From: Granulicella sp. UBA5172
Lineage (GTDB): Bacteria; Acidobacteriota; Terriglobia; Terriglobales; Acidobacteriaceae
Reading direction: 5' to 3'
Assembly: GCA_002413385.1 (NCBI GenBank)
Contig: DHWW01000105.1
Span: 1,937-7,964, forward strand
Length of the DNA: 6,028 nucleotides
This document shows, one piece after another, positions 1 through 5,629 of the stretch. The notes beneath the pieces are model-generated. The model worked only from the letters and a program-made list of their open reading frames with translations. It searched no databases and was not told where the DNA came from. The stretch's first letter is position 1. Each line of letters starts with the position of its first letter. Both the position numbers and the translations under genes were made by a program.

Positions 1-298
1 TGTCTTCGAGCCGCGACCCATTCACCAGAAACAGGTCGGGCCATCCGTCATTATCGTAGTCAATGAAGGCCGCTCCGCATCCTGTGGTTTCGAGAATATA
101 GGTATTGCGAGTTACTCCGCCATATATGGTTGGCTCAGTGAGTCCTGCCTTTGCTGAGATATCTTCAAATGTGACACCGAATTCGTCGTGGACTGTGCTG
201 CCGCCCGAGAGACGAGGTTGCAGCGCTGCCATGCAGCCCGTCAACAAGCTCCGATGCAAAAACTGACGTCTAGACAGCCCGTTCAATCTCCCATTCAT
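1..298 (-). CDS. CRTAC1-like FG-GAP/VCBS repeat protein (ASPIC/UnbV type), N-terminal part
   Basis: The first 99 residues of a longer protein that runs off the left edge. The start ATG at 298-296 is supported by AGGAG at 310-306 with a 7-base spacer. The leader contains SRRQFL at residues 9-14, close to the twin-arginine consensus, followed by a short hydrophobic stretch. LTGC at residues 19-22 would also fit a lipobox, so a Tat-exported lipoprotein is possible. The exported part begins with FGVTFEDISAKAGL (about residues 40-53), the usual opening of CRTAC1 proteins. The first calcium-loop repeat is at residues 76-93, with DYDNDGWPDLF (Asp80, Asp82, Asp84, Asp88). The family folds as a beta-propeller, often ending in an ASPIC/UnbV domain that would lie outside this window. 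It follows the TPR gene by 94 bases on the same strand, so it is probably the third gene of the unit. The family call is firm; the biochemical role is unknown. Confidence 0.88.
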   Translation of the reverse strand, partial: MNGRLNGLSRRQFLHRSLLTGCMAALQPRLSGGSTVHDEFGVTFEDISAKAGLTEPTIYGGVTRNTYILETTGCGAAFIDYDNDGWPDLFLVNGSRLED

Positions 299-305
299 TC
301 CTGCG

Positions 306-310
306 CTCCT
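306..310 (-). promoter_or_regulatory. Ribosome-binding site of the CRTAC1-like gene
   Basis: The minus strand reads AGGAG, then seven bases, then ATG at 298. This fixes the start codon; a second ATG four bases downstream is out of frame. Confidence 0.75.
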
Positions 311-321
311 AAACAGATGGA

Positions 322-343
322 GTGACCGCTATAGAGAGGTCAC
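322..343 (-). repeat. Short inverted repeat between the TPR and CRTAC1 genes
   Basis: The arms GTGACC and GGTCAC (322-327 and 338-343) are perfect over 6 bases and separated by 10. No T-run follows on the minus strand, so it is not a standard intrinsic terminator. It lies 24 bases upstream of the CRTAC1 start codon. It could be an operator, an mRNA hairpin affecting expression of the third gene, or chance. Confidence 0.4.
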
Positions 344-392
344 ATGAAAGTTATCTTTTGTTGTTGAATACTGACGAGTTCCTGCATTACAG

Positions 393-2004
393 CTAGGGAG
401 CAACCGCATCGCACGAGCCCAGTTCCTTGGCACTCTGCAGTTCCGTCTGGGCGCGCTCCGCTTGCCCAGCATGCAAGAGGGCATCGGCCAGTTGGCACCT
501 GCCCTGAACCCCTGAAGGACGGAGAAGAATAACTGACTGAAACTGGAGAACAGCGTTGTTCCAGTCACCCTGTTTTTCCAACGCGACACCATAGTTGAAA
601 TGAATTTGGGGGCTTGACGGACTGGCTTGTACGGCTGCGCTAAACGCGCGATTGGCCTCGGTCCAGCTTTGCTGAGCGCTCTGAGCTATGCCCATATACA
701 GGTTCGCGTCGGCATAGGCTGGATCAGCCTCAAGCGCGGCACGCAGAGACTCGATCGCCGAAGACAGCTGCCCCTTTTTCAGCGATTCGATTGCGCTGTT
801 GGTTTTTAGAACCGCTTCGGTGCGATGCGTCACATTCGTAGTGACCTCGCGGGACCGCTGAAACACTTCCCCAGCCTGCTGTTGATCACCCGCCCTGCGC
901 AATGCTGCGCCGAGCGCATTCAGGATGTCAGGCCGATTGGGGTTGAGGCGGGCAGCCTCCTGGAGCACCGGAACTGCCTCGGTTGGGGAATTCTCTGCCA
1001 GGGCGGATCCATATTTGGCCATGAAATCGTCATCGCGGGGGCTCAGTTCGGAGGCACGCTTGTAATGCGGCAGGGCGCCTGCGCTGTCACCCATCTGGGC
1101 AAGAATCTCCCCGCAATAAAACTGCGCCCGGGCGAGATCCGGCGCCAGTCGAACCGCGGAGGAGACTTCTATGAATGCCTCTTTCAACCGGTCCATGCGC
1201 TTCAGAGTCAAGGCCAGGTCCGCGTGCGCATCAGCTGAGTTTGGTTTAAGAACCAGCACTCTGCGGTAGTTTTCCACGGCTCCGGCAAGATCGCCCTTAT
1301 CCCTGAGTGCTTGTGCAAGATTCAACAATCCAGGCACGAACTTTGAATCCTTCGCGATTGCTTTCTCGAATTCACTAATGGCCCCAGGAAGGTCGCCTAC
1401 CTGATCCATCGCCACGCCTAGATCATTGTGCGCCTCCGCGGAGCCGGGACGAAGGGCCACAACTTGGCGAAATTGCTCCAAAGCCCCTTGCGGGTCGCCA
1501 ACCTGGGAATCCAGCATCGCGAGTTGGGTGCGAGCCGCGTACATATCCGGGCGAAGCCGAATGGCTCTCTCCAAAGTCTCCATTGCACCGCTGACATTTC
1601 CTTGTGCGGCAAGCGCGCTGCCTAACTGAAACTGAGCTTCGGGAAAATCGGGCTTTAGCGCAACGGCAGCTTGCAGCTCTTCAACCGCGGCCGGGTATTG
1701 CTCCTGGATCGCCAGAGCTGTGCCAAGGTTATAGTGCGCATCCGGATAACGAGGATCAAGCTCAAGTGCTTTTTGAAACTCCAGAACTGCCTGCTTAAGT
1801 GAACCGTTTCTGGCGAGAGAAAATCCGTAGTAATTGTGCGCAGGCGCTGAGTCGGGTTTTAGCTCCACAGCATGCCGGAGCACGATCAGAGAGCGCTGAT
1901 ACTCACCCTGCTCGAGGAGCGCAATTCCTTTGGCAAGAAACTCTGAGGGCTGCTCCGCGAGGGAGCAGCCCGTCCAATACCGCAATTAGGGCACACTTCC
2001 ACAT
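393..2004 (-). CDS. TPR-repeat protein, probable lipoprotein, with a frameshift in its signal peptide
   Basis: The open frame as it stands runs from TTG 1985 to TAG 393 (530 residues), but TTG is preceded directly by an in-frame TAA and has no ribosome-binding site. The better start is ATG 2004, which overlaps the TGA of the receptor as TGATG. From there the sequence reads MWKCALIAVL. Removing one G from the GG at 1975-1974 continues it as TGCSLAEQ, giving an LTGC lipobox with Cys13 and a protein of 536 residues. The rest is about 15 tandem 34-residue TPR units with the usual pattern: Gly/Ala at position 8, Ala-hydrophobic-Phe/Leu in helix B, and Pro near position 32 (for example residues 51-84 of the open frame, ending in ALELDPRYPDAHYNL). 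TPR arrays are protein-protein scaffolds; the protein would sit lipid-anchored in the envelope and act with the receptor. No catalytic domain is seen. The repeat call is certain; the lipoprotein start depends on the frameshift interpretation. Confidence 0.9.
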
Positions 2005-2006
2005 CA
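2002..2006 (-). promoter_or_regulatory. TGATG stop-start overlap coupling receptor and TPR gene
   Basis: The original receptor stop TGA (2006-2004) shares its A with ATG (2004-2002) of the TPR lipoprotein leader. This geometry is typical of translational coupling. Both the conserved receptor tail before it and the lipoprotein signal after it support this as the ancestral junction. With the TAG at 2054-2052 now ending receptor translation 48 bases earlier, coupling would be weakened or lost. Confidence 0.7.
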
Positions 2007-2054
2007 GAATGTAAGTGTACCACCGAGCTGCATTTGTCTCATGATGTCGCTCTA
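2004..2054 (-). other. Orphaned C-terminal tail of the receptor after an in-frame TAG
   Basis: After TAG at 2054-2052 the same frame continues SDIMRQMQLGGTLTF and stops at TGA 2006-2004. Outer-membrane barrels of this family end in a short amphipathic strand with terminal Phe, often preceded by RQMQF or RQIQF. The tail is thus the native end of the receptor, cut off by a nonsense codon. A single substitution (for example from TCG, TTG or TGG) would explain the TAG. Confidence 0.82.
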
Positions 2055-3860
2055 GCCACTAATCACCCCCGCAGTCGACGAGTCGACCGCACCGTTCGGG
2101 TTTGAATAATTGGCGCGATTGAAAGCGTTGTATGCTTCCCATTGGAACCTGAACTTCGTCCGTTCACCAATCGAGAAGATCTTTTGTAGCGAAAGGTCGG
2201 CGCGGAACTCCCCTGGGCCCCTGAGGCTATTTCGCCCCGCATTTCCCATCGTGTAGAGCGCAGGAACCGTATAAGCTGCGGGATTGAACCAACTGTTTAT
2301 CCCCTTATGCGCGGCAGCTGGGTTTCCGGTCTTGTTAGGCCGCAGCGTACAGCAGTTTGAGTTGAGCGTGACAGCATTGCCAAGTGTCGGCGAGAACGGT
2401 AACCCAGACTCCAACGTCCAAATCCCCGAAACCTGCCAGCCGCCGACAATCGCGTCAGCAATTCCTGGCTTGTTGAGGAATGCCTTCCCCTTTCCGACTG
2501 GTAGCTCCCAAACATGGCTGGCCACGAAGACTAATGCCCTGTCGCTATCCTCAGATGCCTTGTCAAGATTGGTCAAAAATGGATCAAAAGCATTGTGCGT
2601 ACCAAAGTCGTAGGATTTACTCCAAGTGAGGGCTGTGGTGAACGTTAATCCATGGGAAGAACGCTTTTCCGCCTGTACCTGAAGCCCCTCGTAACCGAGA
2701 CTGCTTTGATTGTTTTGATTGTACGCATTAGCCGTGAACCCAAAGACGTTGTATGGCTGACGGAGGTTGATGGCGCCGGGGCCGGGAGGCGCAGCGTTAG
2801 CATCATAGCGATAGAATAGATGCCTGTCCGCACTACCCACATACGATGCGGTGACTTCAATGTCGTTTCGGAACTGATGCTGCACGGATACATTCCACTG
2901 ATCAGCGGAATTGGTAGGATTGTGTGCGAACTCGCCAAAACTCTGGGAGTTTGGAGTTGGGTATTGGCCAGGGTTGCCGGCAGCCGCAAGGACGTCGAAG
3001 CCGCTGACGAAGGTTGGAGGCCCGCTCGCAAGGGTAAGAGCAGGCTGATACAGGTCCGCGACTTGCGATATTGATTGCCGCGTGGCATTGGGCCAGTCAT
3101 TTGTGACAGCGCCAAAGTTAGCGCCGTAGAAACCGTTCGTAAACGAACGTCCCCAGCCTGCACGAACCACAGTGTTCTTGGAAGCACTCCAGGCAAGGCC
3201 AACCCTGGGGCCGAAGTCAGCGTAATTCTGGTTCACATCGGCTGTTGAGCTCGACTTCCCGAAATTGCTGATGATCGTGTAGGCATTCGTGAAGTTGAAG
3301 TTAGCAATCCCTCCCGGCAGGGGGGATGTCGGGAATCCGATATAGTCCCACCGCAATGCCAGCGTGGCTGTCAGCTTGGGTGTGACACGCCATGCGTCCT
3401 GAACGTAAAAGGCATTGTTCGTATTATGGGCTAGCGGCAGGTTATGCGCGTAGATCACGCGGTAAAAGGCACTTGCGTCCCCTAACAGGAACGAAGCGAT
3501 TGACAATCCGGAGCCAGGCGCTGCCGGACTTCCGGTTATAGTCTGCGCGAAGCCGTTTGGAGCGCAACCGTTGTCATAGCAGCCAAAATCTCCCTGGGAG
3601 GAAGTATCGCGTCGATCACGCCACGCAAATAGAAGATCGTTGCCGAATTTGACGGTGTGGTTACCATGAGTCCAGGTTCCAATCTCAACGAAATTGTACT
3701 TACCAGAATTATCTACTTGGTGAGTACTATTGGAATTGCCGAACTTGAAGGCTCCGACAGGGCCTCCTATCGCGAACCCCGCAAATCCCACCGCAAGAAG
3801 TGCAAGCGTTGTTGAGATTCGGAATCCCGAAATCCTGAGATGTTGTCTTATTTTGGTCAA
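2052..3860 (-). CDS. Receptor fragment: C-terminal beta-barrel open frame
   Basis: This open frame of 602 codons starts at TTG 3860 and ends at TAG 2052. Only the part from about codon 26 (TTT at 3785) belongs to the receptor; the first 25 codons are an out-of-frame reading. From there it carries barrel sequence typical of the family: GNSNSTHQVDNSGKYNF and TWTHGNHTVKFG (about residues 42-75), NAFYVQDAWRVTPKLTATLALRWDY (about 149-173), FGPRVGLAWSASKNTVVRAGWG, and the late strands FRADLSLQKIFSIGERTKF and FQWEAYNAFNRANYSNPNG near the end. No ribosome-binding site precedes the TTG, and the frame overlaps its upstream partner by 4 bases, so independent translation is unlikely. Without the last 15 residues the barrel would lack its closing strand and assembly signal. 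Confidence 0.85.
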   Translation of the reverse strand: MTKIRQHLRISGFRISTTLALLAVGFAGFAIGGPVGAFKFGNSNSTHQVDNSGKYNFVEIGTWTHGNHTVKFGNDLLFAWRDRRDTSSQGDFGCYDNGCAPNGFAQTITGSPAAPGSGLSIASFLLGDASAFYRVIYAHNLPLAHNTNNAFYVQDAWRVTPKLTATLALRWDYIGFPTSPLPGGIANFNFTNAYTIISNFGKSSSTADVNQNYADFGPRVGLAWSASKNTVVRAGWGRSFTNGFYGANFGAVTNDWPNATRQSISQVADLYQPALTLASGPPTFVSGFDVLAAAGNPGQYPTPNSQSFGEFAHNPTNSADQWNVSVQHQFRNDIEVTASYVGSADRHLFYRYDANAAPPGPGAINLRQPYNVFGFTANAYNQNNQSSLGYEGLQVQAEKRSSHGLTFTTALTWSKSYDFGTHNAFDPFLTNLDKASEDSDRALVFVASHVWELPVGKGKAFLNKPGIADAIVGGWQVSGIWTLESGLPFSPTLGNAVTLNSNCCTLRPNKTGNPAAAHKGINSWFNPAAYTVPALYTMGNAGRNSLRGPGEFRADLSLQKIFSIGERTKFRFQWEAYNAFNRANYSNPNGAVDSSTAGVISG

Positions 3861-5308
3861 AGCGCATCTTGATGCCAGATGTTGTAGATCCAGCCGAAGC
3901 GACCCTCGATGATGAAATTGCGATTCAAAAAATGGGTCACATTGGCAACCGCACTATTCTGATTGCCTACTTGCGCAGCGCTTCCTGGATAGTTCAGCAC
4001 TCCAAATGCCGGAACGGAGGAGCTTTGAGTTCCCTGCTGCCGGGTGTAACGGCCGAAAATACGTGTAACGTTACTCAGGACGTAGTCGATGCGAACTGCT
4101 CCCAAATCCTGATTGAGCGGATTGATTTGAGGAGCAACGAAGTTATTGTTTGCGCCGGCACCCGGAACGTTAGGCAGCGGGAGATCGGCCATCAAGGCCG
4201 CAGAGATCGGGCTGATTTGGCCCGATGGGATCTGGTTGTTCAGGAACTGAGTCCTGCCAACGCCCTGTGCGCCGCCGGTGGTCGGGTCGTAGATGGGGTT
4301 GGTGCTGGCAAGGCTACTGAAGTCGCCGGTGCGGAAGGCCGGGGTCGGTACGGTGGTCAATATGCCTCCACCTGAACGATACCTATATGCTTCGTAATAG
4401 CCGAAGGCGAATAATTTGTCCCGCAGGATTGGGCCACCGAGAGTACCGCCAAATTGGTTGTACACCATATGGCCAGGGCCGTTCGGCTCGGTAAATGGAT
4501 TTCGCGCCGAGAGGGCGTTCACGCGATTGAATTCATGCACATTCCCGTGTAGCTGGTTTGAGCCGGATTTTGTGGTAAAAATTTGTATTGCCCCAGCCAC
4601 CTGCCCCAGTTCGATATCGTAGTTCGACGTAACTAATTGGTATTCCTGAAGCTCGTCAGTAGAGGGCACAAGTGCGGGCGCCCCCCCGACTCCCTCGGTG
4701 TCGTCAATACCATCCAACATTTGCCGATTCAATTGACTCCGCTCGCCATTCGCTGAAAACCTATAACTGGCAGACCCCCCGGCGCTGGGCACCCCGGTGT
4801 TACCGGTAGACATCACGACTCCGGCTTGGACGGCCGCTAGCGCAGTAGGATTTCGGCCCTCGGTTGGCAGACCTTCCAGCTGAACTTGATCGATGGTAAT
4901 GCCCAACTCAACCTTATCGGTCTGGAGTTGGGGAGCCTCTCCGGTGATCAAGACCTGTTGCTCTACATTCCCCACTGTGAGCTTCGAGTCAAGACGGACA
5001 ACCGCCCCAATGTCGACAACGACGCCTGCACGGGAGAGCTCTTTGAAGCCCGGAGCCTTCACAACGACTGCGTACGTCCCAGCGATCAGATTGGAGAGGT
5101 TGAAGTACCCCGAAGCATTGCTCTTCGCGGATAGTTGTACCCCGGTACCGACGTTGGTCGCTTGAATGTCGGCCGCGGGTACGACCGCTCCCGACGGATC
5201 GGTTATGTTTCCAGTGATGGAGCCCGAAACGAGTTGCCCTCGAAGCGACGGTGAAAATGGAACCACGAGGGCGAGCATGGTGAGTAAAAGCAGAACCCTG
5301 TTCTTCAT
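3857..5308 (-). CDS. Receptor fragment: signal peptide, carboxypeptidase-regulatory domain, plug and first barrel strands
   Basis: An open frame of 483 residues starting at ATG 5308, with a strong AGGAGG ribosome-binding site 7 bases upstream. Residues 1-24 are a Sec signal peptide (MKNR, then a Leu/Val-rich core; likely cut near SLRG-Q). Residues about 27-110 form a CarboxypepD_reg/Cna-B-like beta-sandwich (GSITGNITDPSGAVVPAADI, then GYFNLSNLIAGTY and VKAPGF). From about 115 the TonB plug follows, with VEQQVLITGEAP, LEGLPTEGRNPTALAAVQAG and NRQMLDGIDDTEG. Barrel sequence begins around FTTKSGSNQLHGNVHEFNR and NPFTEPNGPGHMVYNQFGG, followed by KLFAFGYYEAYR. The frame ends abruptly inside a barrel strand (GRFGWIYNIWHQDAL), which is not a natural terminus. 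It would be exported but could not form a barrel by itself. Confidence 0.92.
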   Translation of the reverse strand: MKNRVLLLLTMLALVVPFSPSLRGQLVSGSITGNITDPSGAVVPAADIQATNVGTGVQLSAKSNASGYFNLSNLIAGTYAVVVKAPGFKELSRAGVVVDIGAVVRLDSKLTVGNVEQQVLITGEAPQLQTDKVELGITIDQVQLEGLPTEGRNPTALAAVQAGVVMSTGNTGVPSAGGSASYRFSANGERSQLNRQMLDGIDDTEGVGGAPALVPSTDELQEYQLVTSNYDIELGQVAGAIQIFTTKSGSNQLHGNVHEFNRVNALSARNPFTEPNGPGHMVYNQFGGTLGGPILRDKLFAFGYYEAYRYRSGGGILTTVPTPAFRTGDFSSLASTNPIYDPTTGGAQGVGRTQFLNNQIPSGQISPISAALMADLPLPNVPGAGANNNFVAPQINPLNQDLGAVRIDYVLSNVTRIFGRYTRQQGTQSSSVPAFGVLNYPGSAAQVGNQNSAVANVTHFLNRNFIIEGRFGWIYNIWHQDAL

Positions 5309-5315
5309 TCAAAAA

Positions 5316-5321
5316 CCTCCT
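5316..5321 (-). promoter_or_regulatory. Ribosome-binding site of the receptor gene
   Basis: A perfect AGGAGG on the minus strand with a 7-base T-rich spacer to ATG 5308. It indicates strong initiation and fixes the receptor start. Confidence 0.88.
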
Positions 5322-5338
5322 GAAATTAGTCAAGCGCA

Positions 5339-5374
5339 TTCTGTCTGATCCTCGGCATCCAATTTCCGACAGAA
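5339..5374 (-). repeat. Inverted repeat in the receptor 5' leader
   Basis: Perfect 7-base arms TTCTGTC (5339-5345) and GACAGAA (5368-5374) enclose 22 bases. In the minus-strand transcript they would form a stem upstream of the ribosome-binding site. The same arms recur further upstream, so a protein-binding motif is as likely as an RNA hairpin. Confidence 0.45.
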
Positions 5375-5389
5375 CTTTTCGTTGATGGG

Positions 5390-5419
5390 ACAGTAACCCT
5401 TAGGGAGAATTTCTGTCAA
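5390..5419 (-). promoter_or_regulatory. Candidate sigma-70-type promoter for the receptor unit
   Basis: A consensus -35 TTGACA at 5419-5414, an 18-base spacer, and TACTGT as -10 at 5395-5390. Transcription would start near 5383 and give a leader of about 75 bases. The -35 box is exact and the -10 box keeps the key TA...T positions, but the prediction is by eye only. Confidence 0.45.
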
Positions 5420-5435
5420 GACAAAAATGTTGACA
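5414..5435. repeat. Inverted TTGACA pair
   Basis: TGTCAA (5414-5419) and TTGACA (5430-5435) form perfect 6-base inverted arms 10 bases apart. One arm coincides with the candidate -35 box of the receptor promoter. This could be an operator over the promoter, or two back-to-back -35 elements. Confidence 0.4.
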
Positions 5436-5563
5436 ATCGTGCCAACGGTGTCGGTCTGGCAAAAAAACGTCGGCCATGTAATGTGTCGAGCCCTGTGATG
5501 TCCCACGGTGTTGGGTTTTGACGCATGTCAGCACCCTCACCCGAAAGACAGAACTTCCACCTA

Positions 5564-5609
5564 AGAAAGAAGAAAAACTGCCCAGCCAAACGGAGCGACC
5601 TTAGGCAGT
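5564..5609 (-). terminator. Possible intrinsic terminator after the transposase
   Basis: On the minus strand ACTGCC (5609-5604) pairs with GGCAGT (5582-5577) and is followed at once by a T-rich tract, TTTTTCTTCTTTC. The position, about 20 bases past the transposase stop, suits a terminator. The 6-base stem and 21-base loop make it weak. Confidence 0.4.
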
Positions 5610-5628
5610 GTAATTAATAACATTTACA
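5609..5628. repeat. AT-rich imperfect palindrome next to the transposase stop
   Basis: TGTAA and TTACA arms (5609-5613 and 5624-5628) flank an AT-rich centre, immediately beyond the transposase stop codon. This could be part of the insertion-sequence end. The other end is outside the window, so terminal repeats and a target duplication cannot be tested here. Confidence 0.3.
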
Positions 5629-5629
5629 A

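Larger units (their letters stand above)
2004..5308 (-). pseudogene. Oar-like TonB-dependent receptor, disrupted by two frameshifts and a nonsense codon
   Basis: The whole gene, restored, has 1,100 codons, a normal length for Acidobacteriota carboxypeptidase-regulatory-domain TonB-dependent receptors. In order it has a signal peptide, a CarboxypepD_reg/Cna-B-like domain, a plug and a 22-strand-type outer-membrane barrel. Three lesions are visible. An extra T in 3861-3859 turns the frame into CTT TGA. An extra G in 3789-3787 shifts it again. TAG at 2054-2052 stops it 15 residues before the real end. Between the two indels the third frame encodes SQDFGIPNLNNACTSCGG, which leads directly into FAGFAIGGPVGAF of the downstream frame, as in family members. 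The last residues, MRQMQLGGTLTF, form the closing strand with terminal Phe. Such receptors import large substrates across the outer membrane using TonB energy; this one has no recognisable substrate signature. It is either a pseudogene or an intact gene obscured by sequencing errors; the one-gene conclusion is firm. Confidence 0.87.
5309..5629. other. Gene-free region between the transposase remnant and the receptor
   Basis: I see no convincing gene here on either strand. It holds a possible terminator at the transposase side, a candidate sigma-70 promoter for the receptor, several inverted repeats and four copies of TTCTGTC/GACAGAA. A 10-codon open frame (ATG 5358 to TAA 5326, MPRIRQNALD) sits in the presumed receptor leader but has only a weak ribosome-binding site. 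Confidence 0.6.

Noticed and set aside
825..1238. A 137-codon open frame on the plus strand
   Set aside because: It lies wholly inside the TPR gene on the other strand, shows no recognisable domain and has low-complexity Arg/Gly-rich composition typical of an antisense shadow.
2645..3202. A 185-codon minus-strand frame inside the receptor barrel
   Set aside because: It overlaps the receptor in another frame, where the receptor frame has clear family motifs. Its Ser/Leu/Arg-rich reading has none.
3786..3861. Programmed ribosomal frameshifting joining the two receptor frames
   Set aside because: Two separate shifts in the same direction, 70 bases apart, would be needed. No standard slippery heptamer or following pseudoknot was seen, and TonB receptors are not known for recoding.
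3869..4375. A 168-codon open frame on the plus strand
   Set aside because: It is antisense to strongly conserved receptor sequence, and no family resemblance was seen.
5326..5358. A 10-codon leader peptide (MPRIRQNALD) before the receptor
   Set aside because: Ribosome-binding site is weak, there is no run of regulatory codons, and no attenuator-like pair of hairpins is evident. Chance is the simpler view.
5309..5629. A small RNA gene, CRISPR array or tRNA in the gene-free region
   Set aside because: There are no regularly spaced repeats, no cloverleaf and no compact promoter-to-terminator unit beyond the elements listed.
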